A stretch of 28,235 bases of DNA. It comes from a virus. Shown one piece after another: positions 1-7,779 of the stretch. The DNA lies in IMG/VR virus record IMGVR_UViG_3300031841_002533, positions 1-28,235 of that record; one strand, given 5' to 3'. The translations under genes were made by a program, and so were the position numbers. The number at the start of each line of letters is the position of its first letter. Position 1 is the stretch's first letter. The notes beneath the pieces are model-generated. The model was not told the DNA's origin. It was given only the letters and a program-made list of their open reading frames with translations, and did no database searches.

Positions 1-458
1 TGGCTGGTGATGTTGGTATGACCATCCTTGGTCGTCCTTCGGCTGCGATTGGATTAGGCGGTCAAATGCTTGGGCAGGCTCAAGCTGGAGCGGCTGGTCC
101 TATGGGACCTCAGTTATTTGATCCCAACGTAGGAATCAATATGGCAATGCAGCAACGCTCACAGGACATTAACCTTATGGGCGCACAGGCACAGGCTAAT
201 GCCGCGCGGAGTGCTGGTAAATCAAGTATGTTCGGTTCAATTGCAGGTGCGATGATAGGTTTGTGCTGGGTAGCTCGTGAGGTCTACGGAGTAGATAATC
301 CTAAGTGGTTGCAGTTCCGCGAGTGGATGCTTGAGGATTCACCCAGCTGGTTCCGTAGCCTGTACATCAAGTACGGCGAGCGCTTCGCTAAGTTTATTTC
401 AAATAAACCATTACTTAAAACCATCATCCGCAAGTGGATGAACACCCGTATCAAATAA
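1..458 (+). CDS. Virion-associated protein with C-terminal CFI-box-like module (5' end missing)
   Basis: The reading frame is open to the left edge, so the gene starts outside the window; the internal ATG at 18 is only the first Met seen and would give 146 aa. The N-terminal part is rich in Gly, Ala, Gln and Met, as in phage internal or tail-associated proteins. The last ~65 residues form a distinct module beginning CWVAREVYG, followed by conserved Trp/Phe/Arg and a YGERFAKFI...P.LK..IRKWM ending. This resembles the bacterial CFI-box-CTERM module (CFIATAAYGS followed by FRD and YYRYSP-like blocks). The role is unknown; attachment to a membrane or a partner virion protein is inference. The stop is one base before the next ATG, so it is in one operon with the next two genes. 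Confidence 0.75.
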   Translation, partial: AGDVGMTILGRPSAAIGLGGQMLGQAQAGAAGPMGPQLFDPNVGINMAMQQRSQDINLMGAQAQANAARSAGKSSMFGSIAGAMIGLCWVAREVYGVDNPKWLQFREWMLEDSPSWFRSLYIKYGERFAKFISNKPLLKTIIRKWMNTRIK

Positions 459-459
459 G

Positions 460-1089
460 ATGGCATTTCAAGCAGGAACACAAGTTGACCCCCGCCTAAT
501 GCAGGCGGATTACAGCGGCTTCACAAAAGCCGCAGAGATACAAGCACAAGGTATGGCTAATCTTGGTGAACAGATTGGCGCAGGCATCAAAGGCTACAAG
601 GCTCGAAAGGATCAAGAGAAGATTGACCAAGCCAAGGTCAACCAGGCTGAAGCATTTGGTGACGCGACCATCGCGTTGCTTGGCGAGGAGTCAGCTGAGG
701 CTGACGCCATCGCTAATATGCTTGCCTTGAATTTCGGAGCTGACATTCCGCTCTCACAGAGAGCTGCCAGTGCTGACAATTTCGCAAAGCTAGTCTCTGG
801 TATGCTTGATATTGGTCAATCACAGGGGCCAGTAACCACCCGCGAGATAGGGGATGGTGTGCTGGGTGTTTTTGAGAACAACAAGTTAGTGGATACCATA
901 ACTCCATCCCAAAGAGATACGGGCGCATCCGCACTGACCGCAGCACTCACTGGGGATGGGGGTGGAACCCCAGCAGCACCAACACTAATGGAAGGTGAAG
1001 TGCTGATGATGACACCGGAGGGCAAGCGTATGGCTGTACCCCAAGAGCAAGTACAGCGGGCGCAAGCGGCTGGATATACGGTTCAATAA
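460..1089 (+). CDS. Phage structural-type protein, function unknown
   Basis: 209 aa. The N-terminal third (DPRLMQADYSGFTKAAEIQ, then GMANLGEQIGAGIKGYK) is predicted helical, followed by a Lys/Gln-rich coiled-coil-like stretch near residues 45-65. I recall this type of start from hypothetical proteins encoded just before large internal virion proteins in podovirus-like phages. The C-terminal half is Thr/Gly/Ala-rich, with a glycine linker (GDGGGTPAAPT) before a short tail. The ATG lies one base after the previous stop and the TAA lies two bases before the next ATG, so translation is probably coupled. No Shine-Dalgarno sequence is visible. A minor virion or ejection-complex role is inferred from position only. 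Confidence 0.75.
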   Translation: MAFQAGTQVDPRLMQADYSGFTKAAEIQAQGMANLGEQIGAGIKGYKARKDQEKIDQAKVNQAEAFGDATIALLGEESAEADAIANMLALNFGADIPLSQRAASADNFAKLVSGMLDIGQSQGPVTTREIGDGVLGVFENNKLVDTITPSQRDTGASALTAALTGDGGGTPAAPTLMEGEVLMMTPEGKRMAVPQEQVQRAQAAGYTVQ

Positions 1090-1091
1090 TT

Positions 1092-4000
1092 ATGGAAGAG
1101 TTTGGGAGACCACTTGATGATGAGGAAGAACTCGCCGAACTGCCGGAAGATCAGCAGGAGTTCGGCAGACCACTTGATGACCCACAGGAAGATATAATCG
1201 AGAAGGGTCAAGAGTTCGGACGAGCAATCGCAGAGGAGAACGCAGGCGAGGAACCTACAGCCACGGACTATGCAGCAGCCCTAGCTGCTGACATTGCTAT
1301 TTCTGAGGGCGGTCGTATGGCTGGCGCCTCCATAGGTAGCGTAGTGCCAGTTGTAGGCACTGGTGTTGGGTGGGTTCTTGGTGGTCTTTCAGCTGGAGCA
1401 GCTGGCTCCGTTACTAGGCAGAAAATGCTTGGTCAAGATATCAGTTACGGAGAGGTCGTGGCTGATATGCTACTGAATGTTATTCCAGTCCCGAAGGCAT
1501 TCAAGCTGTTCAAGAACAAGACCGCCAACCTGGCAGCCTTCCAAGGTATGGTTGGTACAGGCACATCGGTCGGGGCTGAGGTCATCGAGAAATCCATATC
1601 AGAGGATCGACTCCCTACAGTGGAGGAGCTTGAGTCCGCTGGTGTCCGAGGCTTCACGCTTGGCGCTGGTCTCGGTGCTGCTGGATCAAAGATGGATGAC
1701 GCTTACCGCAAGTTCTCAGGTGTAGGTCGCGATGAACTGAACGAAGCCTACAAGATGGGTGATCCCGATGCGAAGATCCTTGTGGACGGAGCCCTAAAGA
1801 ACGCCAAGCAGCACCAAGAGGACGTACGGAACAACTACAAGAAGATGCGCCTCGCAATTAAGACTGCCACAATGGACAGTCGCGCCCAGCTACAGGAGCT
1901 ACAGAAGACTTCTGGGGGTGGTCAGATCAGAAGCAAGGGCGGAGTGTTCGAGGTAATGAGCGATGATGTTGATTACAATATGAACAGCCGTCTCGCCGAG
2001 GGCATCATAGCCGGTAAGAATGCTGAGATTGAGAACATCATTGATCTTGATAATAAGTTCCTTGTCAGCAAGTCCGATGAGATCGGAGTTAATCCGATAC
2101 AGCTATCGGACTCAATCAATAAGTACCTTTACGCAAAGCACGCCTTATCCTTCAATAAGGCTAAGGCTAAAGGATTCAAGGGAGAGGGTGGACCCGCTGG
2201 CATCACCAACGACGAAGCCAAGGACATCATTAAGAACTTTGAGAAGTCCAAGCTGAACACCGAACTCAAGGATATACTGGACAGTCGTCGTGACCTGTCG
2301 AAGCGAATCCTTGATACGCTTGAGGATGGTGGTCTTATGGGCAAGGCTGAGGCTGCACAGCTAAGAAAGACATTCCCTGACTACGTGCCACTGAACCGCA
2401 TTATGGATCAAGACGGAAAGTTCCGTCCAGGTATGTTCACTGCCGTAGGTTCCGAGCGAGAGGTGTCCGACATTGGAGCCAATATTGTTGGTAACTTGTC
2501 AGCCGCGATCCGCAGGGCTGAGTTAAATAAAGCCAATAAGTCATTCCTTCGCCTTGTGCAGAAGAAGAAAAACCAGAAGGCAGCAAAGGACATTGTACAA
2601 ATCTATAAGCCAAGGGAGGGAACCAAGAAGTTCGACCTACCCGAAGGCATTGAGAAAGATTCCGTTGTGACTGTGTACGATAATGGCGTACCTACCGCAA
2701 TGGCATTCAAGGATAAGGAGCTTGCCTCCGCTATGAGGGGTCAAAACAGGGAGGTCCTTGGATCCGTTATGAAGGCTGCCCTTTGGTATAACCGCACGAT
2801 TGGATCAATGTACACTCGATTCAATCCTGAGTTCGTTATCCCCAATCTTTCCCGTGACCGATCCGAGGCTATCGTTAACGCAGCAGCCAAGATGGATCTT
2901 GGCAATGCGCTTCGTGTTGCGAACCCGATCAATGATATAATTACGATTCGTCGTAACCTTTTCAGCAAGGGCAAGGTATCCACTGACCCCAAGGCAGCTG
3001 AGATGGACGCACTGTACAAGCAGTTCGTGACCGATGGTGGAAGCACCGGAAACCTCGGAGCAACAACCATACAGTCCGTAGAGGAAAGCATAGATAAAAT
3101 GAAGAAGAGCCTGTCCAACCCGAGGGCAAGCAAGACTCGTGACTTCCTCAAGGTGTGGGACAAGATCAACGCAATCGTTGAGGACTCAACTAGGTTCAAT
3201 GTTTATCGTCGTGGCTTAGATAGCGGTATGACCCGCAAGCAGGCTGCACTGGCAGCCAGAGATAGCTCCTTTGACCCATTGGTGAAAGGTACGAAGGGCG
3301 ACACGCTTCGTGCCGCTTATCTGTTTGCTAATCCAGCAATTCAGGGCGGTCGCAACTTCCTTAGAAGTATGAGGAACCCGAGGGTTCTTTCTAGTGTCAT
3401 TGCATCAATGATGACTGGAACGCTTGCGCTTGATCTGTTCAATCAAAGCACTGATCCGGACTGGAAAGAGAAGATGAAATCTTCGAGCGGAAGTTCCTGG
3501 AAGACCGATAAGAGCCTAACCATTGTGTACGGGAAAAACCCAGATGGAAGCCTCAAGCACGTGTCGATTCCTATTGGTTACTCCATTGCTCCATTCAAGA
3601 AAGTTGCGGATTATCTTCAGCAGAAAGTTATACAACAAAGACTGATGGGCATTGAGCCATCAGTGGTAGAGGCTGAGAAGAGTCTAGGTGAGCAGGGCAA
3701 GGAACTGTTTAAAGCATTCATCGACGGGTACAACCCTATGGGTGGTTCCCTTCTTCCTACACCCCTTAGACCTTGGTTTGAACTTGCTCAGAACAAGGAT
3801 GGACTGGGTAATGATATTCGTCCCAGCTGGCTGGAAACCAAGAACATCAGTGACACTGAAAAAATGTTCCCCTGGACGATGGACACTCGCGGTGGCGAGA
3901 TGGCAATCTCATTCTCCGAGCAGCTGAAAAATATGGGATACGAGGTATCGCCAGAAAGTTTGGGTTACCTGTACCAGACTTGGGTGGGTGGTCCCGGCGG

Positions 4001-4538
4001 AACGGTGAAGAGACTCTTCAACATTACGTCGAATATTGTTAACAAGGAACCAATCCCCAAGAGGGATTGGCCTGTGCTTAGACGATTCTTTGGGGACAGC
4101 GCAGCAAAGACATTCGAGGAACGGGGCTATGACAATGAGATCATAGAGAACCTCGACAAGGCTTATGGAACCGAGCGCCAGAAGGCCATACGTATTGCGT
4201 CCAGCACCTTCAAGAAAATGAAGGCCAAGGAGTCCGGCGCCGAGAAGCGGCTGGTTCTTCGCAACGTGATCCAAGATAATCCAGAGCTTGCGCCAAGGAT
4301 ACTGAAGTCATTAAACACTAAGTTCGAGGACGATGCCGTGGGTATGACATCACAGGACAGGAGGCTCAAGTATCTGCCAATTGAGGCAAGGGCTGAGTTC
4401 CTGCTCAAGAAGATCGACACTATGCCTCCAGCCAACCTATCGCAGTACCTTAGCGTTATGCAGCAGCGAGGAATCCTTACACCGAAGGTGGTCAATCTAG
4501 TGCTTGAGATGAAAGCACTGCGCGAGTACGGTCAGTAA
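1092..4538 (+). CDS. Large internal virion (ejection) protein, polyvalent-protein type
   Basis: 1148 aa. The first 50 residues contain three copies of an EFGRPLDD-type motif (residues 3-10, 23-30, and EFGRAIAEE at 41-49) in an acidic context. Residues ~74-106 form a Gly/Ala/Val-rich segment like a glycine-zipper membrane helix. The middle is mostly charged and predicted helical. Residues ~570-800 (NPEFVIPNLSRDRSEA, then WDKINAIVEDSTRFNVYRRGL and ARDSSFDP...AYLFANPAIQGGRNFLRSMRNP) resemble the LPD38-type region of phage polyvalent proteins. The family usually travels in the virion and is ejected with the DNA. I see no lysozyme or peptidase motif. It is the last + gene here; its final 7 nt overlap the end of the convergent gene. 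The start has an A/T-rich leader and no Shine-Dalgarno sequence. Confidence 0.8.
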   Translation: MEEFGRPLDDEEELAELPEDQQEFGRPLDDPQEDIIEKGQEFGRAIAEENAGEEPTATDYAAALAADIAISEGGRMAGASIGSVVPVVGTGVGWVLGGLSAGAAGSVTRQKMLGQDISYGEVVADMLLNVIPVPKAFKLFKNKTANLAAFQGMVGTGTSVGAEVIEKSISEDRLPTVEELESAGVRGFTLGAGLGAAGSKMDDAYRKFSGVGRDELNEAYKMGDPDAKILVDGALKNAKQHQEDVRNNYKKMRLAIKTATMDSRAQLQELQKTSGGGQIRSKGGVFEVMSDDVDYNMNSRLAEGIIAGKNAEIENIIDLDNKFLVSKSDEIGVNPIQLSDSINKYLYAKHALSFNKAKAKGFKGEGGPAGITNDEAKDIIKNFEKSKLNTELKDILDSRRDLSKRILDTLEDGGLMGKAEAAQLRKTFPDYVPLNRIMDQDGKFRPGMFTAVGSEREVSDIGANIVGNLSAAIRRAELNKANKSFLRLVQKKKNQKAAKDIVQIYKPREGTKKFDLPEGIEKDSVVTVYDNGVPTAMAFKDKELASAMRGQNREVLGSVMKAALWYNRTIGSMYTRFNPEFVIPNLSRDRSEAIVNAAAKMDLGNALRVANPINDIITIRRNLFSKGKVSTDPKAAEMDALYKQFVTDGGSTGNLGATTIQSVEESIDKMKKSLSNPRASKTRDFLKVWDKINAIVEDSTRFNVYRRGLDSGMTRKQAALAARDSSFDPLVKGTKGDTLRAAYLFANPAIQGGRNFLRSMRNPRVLSSVIASMMTGTLALDLFNQSTDPDWKEKMKSSSGSSWKTDKSLTIVYGKNPDGSLKHVSIPIGYSIAPFKKVADYLQQKVIQQRLMGIEPSVVEAEKSLGEQGKELFKAFIDGYNPMGGSLLPTPLRPWFELAQNKDGLGNDIRPSWLETKNISDTEKMFPWTMDTRGGEMAISFSEQLKNMGYEVSPESLGYLYQTWVGGPGGTVKRLFNITSNIVNKEPIPKRDWPVLRRFFGDSAAKTFEERGYDNEIIENLDKAYGTERQKAIRIASSTFKKMKAKESGAEKRLVLRNVIQDNPELAPRILKSLNTKFEDDAVGMTSQDRRLKYLPIEARAEFLLKKIDTMPPANLSQYLSVMQQRGILTPKVVNLVLEMKALREYGQ

Positions 4539-4939
4539 AGCTCGACCATCTTGCAGTCCTTCTCGTACACGTAGCCAACCTCCTTGGATACCCATTGCCG
4601 CCGAGAGAACTCTGTGGTCATTGGCATATTCTTGTTGCACCATCCGAAGTCATAGCCCTCGGCTAGGAGCCGAGTTATGTTCCATATGTAAGCAAACTTC
4701 TGGTACTCAGTAACATACAGTACTTGATGACCAGTTCTGGACGATGCCTCAATGTTGGCATCAACCTTGTGCTTCTCAATAAGCCAGGGGTCATACTTCT
4801 TATTACGGGACTTTACCTCTATTAGGTAAATGTCATTTGAAAAATCAAATGTGCTGTACTGATCAACGGCCTTCACGGTGTTCCGCATAACGTTGGGGAA
4901 TCTTTCCGTCAGCCTGTTGATTATCTCAGTATCTTTCAT
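4532..4939 (-). CDS. Small PD-(D/E)xK nuclease-like protein
   Basis: 135 aa. Residues ~30-55 read FDFSNDIYLIEVKSRNKKYD, a beta-strand pair carrying a candidate D...ExK metal site (Asp then Glu-Val-Lys) as in restriction-endonuclease-fold nucleases. A following helix has E..K (WLIEKHKVDAN). The later part (GHQVLYVTEYQKFAYIWNI) fits the remaining strands. The size would suit a junction resolvase, nickase or accessory nuclease, but no specific family is recognised. It lies downstream of dnaB, separated by a 220-bp hairpin-rich gap, and its stop overlaps the convergent ejection-protein gene by 7 bp. No Shine-Dalgarno sequence precedes the ATG. The fold assignment is inference from motifs. Confidence 0.6.
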   Translation of the reverse strand: MKDTEIINRLTERFPNVMRNTVKAVDQYSTFDFSNDIYLIEVKSRNKKYDPWLIEKHKVDANIEASSRTGHQVLYVTEYQKFAYIWNITRLLAEGYDFGWCNKNMPMTTEFSRRQWVSKEVGYVYEKDCKMVELY

Positions 4940-5160
4940 AGTAAGTGGCGGAGCCAGCAGGGGTCACTGACTCCGCCTTCGTTTAGGACTAGCATAAAGC
5001 GGGATCCTTTGATCCCAAAAGAGGAGGGGGCCACCGGAACGAATCCCAGCGACACCCTTAACACTGTAGAGACGTGTTAAAGAGAAGTGAAGCAGGCGGC
5101 TGAAAGGGAATATGAACGAAAACCCACGCGCGTCTTAATAGCGCGACTACCCACCTCACC
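4940..5160 (-). other. Non-coding gap with four inverted repeats
   Basis: 221 bp with no convincing gene between dnaB and the next - strand gene. It holds four hairpins: 4947-4977 (GGCGGAG/CTCCGCC extended by G-T pairs to about 13 bp with a 5-nt loop), 5001-5016 (GGGATC/GATCCC, 4-nt loop), 5058-5080 (TTAACAC/GTGTTAA, 9-nt loop) and 5127-5145 (CGCGC/GCGCG, 9-nt loop). The 4947 hairpin is followed on the + strand by TTCGTTT, so it could end the + virion transcript that converges here. The rest could be a 5' leader for the 4532-4939 gene or a structured RNA. Confidence 0.5.
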
Positions 5161-6489
5161 TTAATAAAATCTGCCAATAGAACTACGGAACTTGAATATC
5201 CCTTTAACGTCACGCTCGCCTTCGCGATTCTTTGCAACGTTGTACATCATCTCAATGTATGGTCCGTGATTGTCAAGCGTCTTAGATGATTCTATGTCAC
5301 CTTCTTTCGGCCACATAAGGAGAACAATATCAGCATCGTTCTCAATGTCGCCGGAATCCTTGAGGTCATAAAGCATAAGACCACCAGGTCGCTTGGCTCC
5401 CTCCCGACCCACTTGGCAGAGAAGAATAACAGGGATGTTGAGCTCAAGAGCAAGCTGCTTGATCTTGTGCGAGACGTCAGCGATCGCATCGTTCTTGGAC
5501 ATACGCCCATTACCGAATGGTATCAGCTGAAGGTAATCAACAATAAGCATCTTGATGCCATCCTTGCGAACCATTGTCCGCACCTGTGATGCCATATCCT
5601 GTACACTCTTCACGTTATGGATGCTCTTGATGTTTAGGTCTTGGATCTGATCTAGGGCATCATTCACAGCCTCGACATCCTCTGGCGTTGCCACGCCGTC
5701 ACGTATGCGTCTTATCCATACCCTTGAGAGACAGGACACAAGGCGCTGTGTTACCTGTTTTTGGGGCATTTCGAGAGAAACAATAGCAGAGGATACCTTG
5801 GAGTTAATCGCAGCTCTGAGCGCGATATTGAGAGCCAGCTGGGATTTACCGCAGGATGTGGGCGCAGCAAGAACCATCACCTCTCCTGGCGCTAGACCAC
5901 CATTGCCGAGCTTACTGTCAAGGTGATCGATGTGTGTCTTAACAACATCGGATTCGTACTCACGAGCCATCATCTGGCGGTACTCCTCACGGAGTACCTC
6001 AACCGATGAGCTAAGATCCTTGGATTCATTCTCATCCTCAGCGAGGCTGATCATACTGGACTCAAGGTTCGTGCGAATAATGTCGGCATCAACCGTCTCG
6101 GACAGCGCACTCTCGGCAGCGAGCCTACAGGTTCTGGCAATCTGCCTTAGCTGTGACTTCTGCTTAACAATCTCGGCGAAGTACTTAATGCTGGTGCTTG
6201 TTTCGACCCTGTCCATTACGGACATAATGCCGGGAACGCCACCAACATCCTCAAGAAGGGATGACTTCTTGAGCTCCTCGGCTAATGAGATTTCATTAAC
6301 ATCCTCGCCTCGACTGGCAACCGATGCCAGAGCACCAAAAAGGATTTGGTTCCTTTGTAGATAAAAATCGCTTGAATCGATGGTATGAGAAATCTGATCG
6401 TATCCATCTGCGCCATCAGCGAGACAGCAGCAGGCGATCAGCCCCTCCTCAGCATCGAGATTGTGTGGAGCATTCAGTTCTTCGTTCAT
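5161..6489 (-). CDS. dnaB: Replicative DNA helicase, DnaB family
   Basis: 442 aa, close to the usual length for phage DnaB/gp41-like helicases. The N-terminal helical domain begins APHNLDAEEGLIACCCL, matching the DnaB primase-interacting domain. The RecA-like ATPase follows: Walker A at 209-217 (PTSCGKSQ, Lys215), catalytic Glu in SLEMP (Glu240), Walker B at 314-323 (MLIVDYLQLI), a QVGREG motif near 359, and the H4/DNA-loop region LKDSGDIENDAD at 376-387. It should unwind DNA 5' to 3' as a hexameric ring at the fork and recruit primase. Its first 41 nt overlap the 63-aa gene upstream; both appear to be read from the promoter at 6649-6657. No primase or polymerase gene is visible here. Confidence 0.95.
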   Translation of the reverse strand: MNEELNAPHNLDAEEGLIACCCLADGADGYDQISHTIDSSDFYLQRNQILFGALASVASRGEDVNEISLAEELKKSSLLEDVGGVPGIMSVMDRVETSTSIKYFAEIVKQKSQLRQIARTCRLAAESALSETVDADIIRTNLESSMISLAEDENESKDLSSSVEVLREEYRQMMAREYESDVVKTHIDHLDSKLGNGGLAPGEVMVLAAPTSCGKSQLALNIALRAAINSKVSSAIVSLEMPQKQVTQRLVSCLSRVWIRRIRDGVATPEDVEAVNDALDQIQDLNIKSIHNVKSVQDMASQVRTMVRKDGIKMLIVDYLQLIPFGNGRMSKNDAIADVSHKIKQLALELNIPVILLCQVGREGAKRPGGLMLYDLKDSGDIENDADIVLLMWPKEGDIESSKTLDNHGPYIEMMYNVAKNREGERDVKGIFKFRSSIGRFY

Positions 6490-6640
6490 TGATTATTTCT
6501 TTCATTGCTTCGAGGCATTGCCCAAGGAACTTAAATTTCGCCCGGCTTACGTACACCCCATCTTCGTTCTTAAGATCATTGTAGAAGCGTATTGCTACGC
6601 TGATTCCTTCTTCTAGTTGGTCATCTTCTTGTGTCGTCAT
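6449..6640 (-). CDS. Small acidic protein upstream of dnaB
   Basis: 63 aa, unrecognised. It has an acidic N-terminus (QEDDQLEEG), a central amphipathic helix and a basic, Cys-containing tail. It begins right after an extended -10 promoter motif (6649-6657), so its mRNA would be almost leaderless. It overlaps the dnaB start by 41 nt in another frame, which is long for this genome and lowers confidence in its C-terminus. The terminator and promoter immediately before it mark it as first gene of the dnaB transcription unit. No function can be assigned. Confidence 0.55.
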   Translation of the reverse strand: MTTQEDDQLEEGISVAIRFYNDLKNEDGVYVSRAKFKFLGQCLEAMKEIINERRTECSTQSRC

Positions 6641-6648
6641 AGCTATTC

Positions 6649-6657
6649 AATATATCA
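6649..6657 (-). promoter_or_regulatory. Extended -10 promoter for the dnaB transcription unit
   Basis: On the - strand the sequence reads TATGATATATT, a TGnTATATT extended -10 element; no clear -35 box is present. It lies between the intrinsic terminator at 6670-6700 and the ATG at 6640. The last -10 base is 9 nt from the ATG, so transcription should begin only 1-3 nt before the start codon. The same element occurs before 18862 and 24976 on the + strand. Confidence 0.55.
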
Positions 6658-6669
6658 TATGTGTCGATG

Positions 6670-6700
6670 AAAAAGGGGACGCAGTTTTAACTGCGCCCCC
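6670..6700 (-). terminator. Intrinsic terminator after the DUF1599-like gene
   Basis: On the - strand a GC-rich hairpin (CGCAGTT/AACTGCG with a 2-nt loop, extended by CCCC/GGGG past one mismatch) is followed by TTTTT. It starts 18 nt after the stop of the 6718-7053 gene, so it ends the long - operon. A promoter follows at once and restarts transcription. Confidence 0.85.
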
Positions 6701-6717
6701 AACTCTCACATCATCAG

Positions 6718-7053
6718 TTATTTGGAGCGTTCGATCATACCGAGTGCGATTAGACTGTATCCAATCAAGTCCCGATATATGTCACAAACACTATCCCCTC
6801 TTCCATCCAAGGATATCTCACCATCCTTGCAAAAAGCCTTGAGCCTCTGGAACTTGTCCTGCATTCGCAGTGATAGCCCAAGCAGTGGGTCAATACCGAA
6901 CTCAGTTGATCCGTCGAAGTTCTCGAACGGATTGTCGCAGGATTTACCTCCAGTGTAATCGGAGTTCTTCTTGCCAGTAAGTTCAAGGATCCTATCGACC
7001 TCAGCTCGGCGGAACTCTTCCCACCAGCTTTTATTGTAAAGACCTTCGTCCAT
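6718..7053 (-). CDS. DUF1599/Nmad1-like protein (MazG-type helical fold)
   Basis: 111 aa. The core KNSDYTGGKSCDNPFENFDG, then GIDPLLGLSLRMQDKFQRLKAF and VCDIYRDLIGYSLIALGMIE, matches the all-helical pattern of DUF1599 (nucleotide modification-associated domain 1): Asn/Asp-Tyr-Gly-like start, Lys-x-x-Arg-Leu in the second helix, and Asp-Leu-x-Gly-Tyr in the last. The family is related to MazG-type nucleotide pyrophosphohydrolases and is often found beside DNA-modification genes, but activity here is not shown. Start and upstream stop share TAATG. It is the last gene before a strong terminator. Confidence 0.7.
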   Translation of the reverse strand: MDEGLYNKSWWEEFRRAEVDRILELTGKKNSDYTGGKSCDNPFENFDGSTEFGIDPLLGLSLRMQDKFQRLKAFCKDGEISLDGRGDSVCDIYRDLIGYSLIALGMIERSK

Positions 7054-7310
7054 TAGAAGGGAAGGACCTCATCTCCAGTTGCCGCTGGAGCAGCGGGAGC
7101 AGCGGGAGCGGGAGCGGATTCCTTATCCTGCTTCTTGTCCACGGAGAGCGACAAGTACTTTTTGCCGTCCTTCTTGGATACCTCTGACCACGCTGAGACG
7201 TAGTAGTCAGTACCCTCGATGTTCAGTGGACCCTTAAGATCAGGGTGCTTCTCGGTTTTCTTTTCGGATTGGAACAATGCTCCACGATTAGTGTTGTCGT
7301 ATTCTGTCAT
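7053..7310 (-). CDS. Putative single-stranded DNA-binding protein (DUF736-like) with SSB-type tip
   Basis: 85 aa from the ATG at 7310; a longer frame to 7334 overlaps the ERF gene and adds an atypical MPWRGLYS leader, so it was not chosen. NTNRGALFQSEKKTEKHPDLKGPLNI, then YYVSAWSEVSKKDGKKYLSLSV, has the strand pattern of the DUF736-like family (NRGALFKN...HPDYKG...YW.SAW..K...GKKYLSLS). A Pro/Ala linker (residues ~65-78) leads to the acidic end DEVLPF, close to the DDDIPF tip by which bacterial SSBs recruit partners. Lying directly after ERF, it probably coats ssDNA for annealing or replication. The SSB role is inference. Confidence 0.7.
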   Translation of the reverse strand: MTEYDNTNRGALFQSEKKTEKHPDLKGPLNIEGTDYYVSAWSEVSKKDGKKYLSLSVDKKQDKESAPAPAAPAAPAATGDEVLPF

Positions 7311-7311
7311 A

Positions 7312-7779
7312 CTATACAAGCCCCTCCAAGGCATTTACTTTTTCTTTCTGTGGCTTCCGGGCTGCGCCCTTGCCGTGAGTGTTTGTTGCATCGGCGTCCT
7401 TAGTGTCGTCGATTGCGAACAGTCCGTTAAGTGCGTACTTGCGGGCATAGCTGGATGCGCTGCCAGTGATCTGGCTATCATCCATACCCTTCTTTACCTC
7501 CGCCTCACGGGCGTATCCGTTCACACTTAGTTGGGCGCCCATAGGGTCAATGACCGCTGCGGATGCCTTCACATAAATCCTATTTCCGATCTCAACTATC
7601 TCGTCGGTTAAGATCAGTGCGAGCCCGTTCTTTTTGAGGAGTGGCTTGAGTGATTCAAGTATGTCCTCAGCACTACGGTATCGGTAGTTACCAAACTTGT
7701 TGGTTTGCCCTTTCGGCGCCTTTAGCTCCGATTGGACGGCTTGCAGTCTTTCGACTAGCGTTGTTGTATCAGGTTCCAT
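7312..7779 (-). CDS. erf: ERF-family single-strand annealing protein
   Basis: 155 aa. Two family blocks are clear: KFGNYRYRSAEDILESLKPLL (residues ~28-48) and ITGSASSYARKYALNGLF followed by DDTKDAD (residues ~104-130). ERF proteins, as in P22, form rings on ssDNA and promote annealing for phage recombination and genome circularisation. The C-terminal 25 residues are a Lys-rich tail. The gene overlaps the endonuclease VII stop by 11 nt. AAAGG lies about 13 nt before the ATG. Together with the RecB-like exonuclease upstream and the SSB-like protein downstream it forms a Red-like recombination set. Confidence 0.9.
   Translation of the reverse strand: MEPDTTTLVERLQAVQSELKAPKGQTNKFGNYRYRSAEDILESLKPLLKKNGLALILTDEIVEIGNRIYVKASAAVIDPMGAQLSVNGYAREAEVKKGMDDSQITGSASSYARKYALNGLFAIDDTKDADATNTHGKGAARKPQKEKVNALEGLV

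Noticed and set aside
2931-2945. TGATATAAT promoter-like motif inside the ejection protein gene
   Set aside because: Lies within a coding region far from any start codon; treated as chance and as a caution for the promoter motif.
2741-3199. 152-codon - strand frame inside the ejection protein gene
   Set aside because: A shadow of the strong + strand coding frame; no start signal and no family features.
5020-5060. tRNA-like T-arm (GGGATTCGTTCC on the - strand)
   Set aside because: The flanking bases do not pair as a T-stem and no acceptor or anticodon arm can be drawn.
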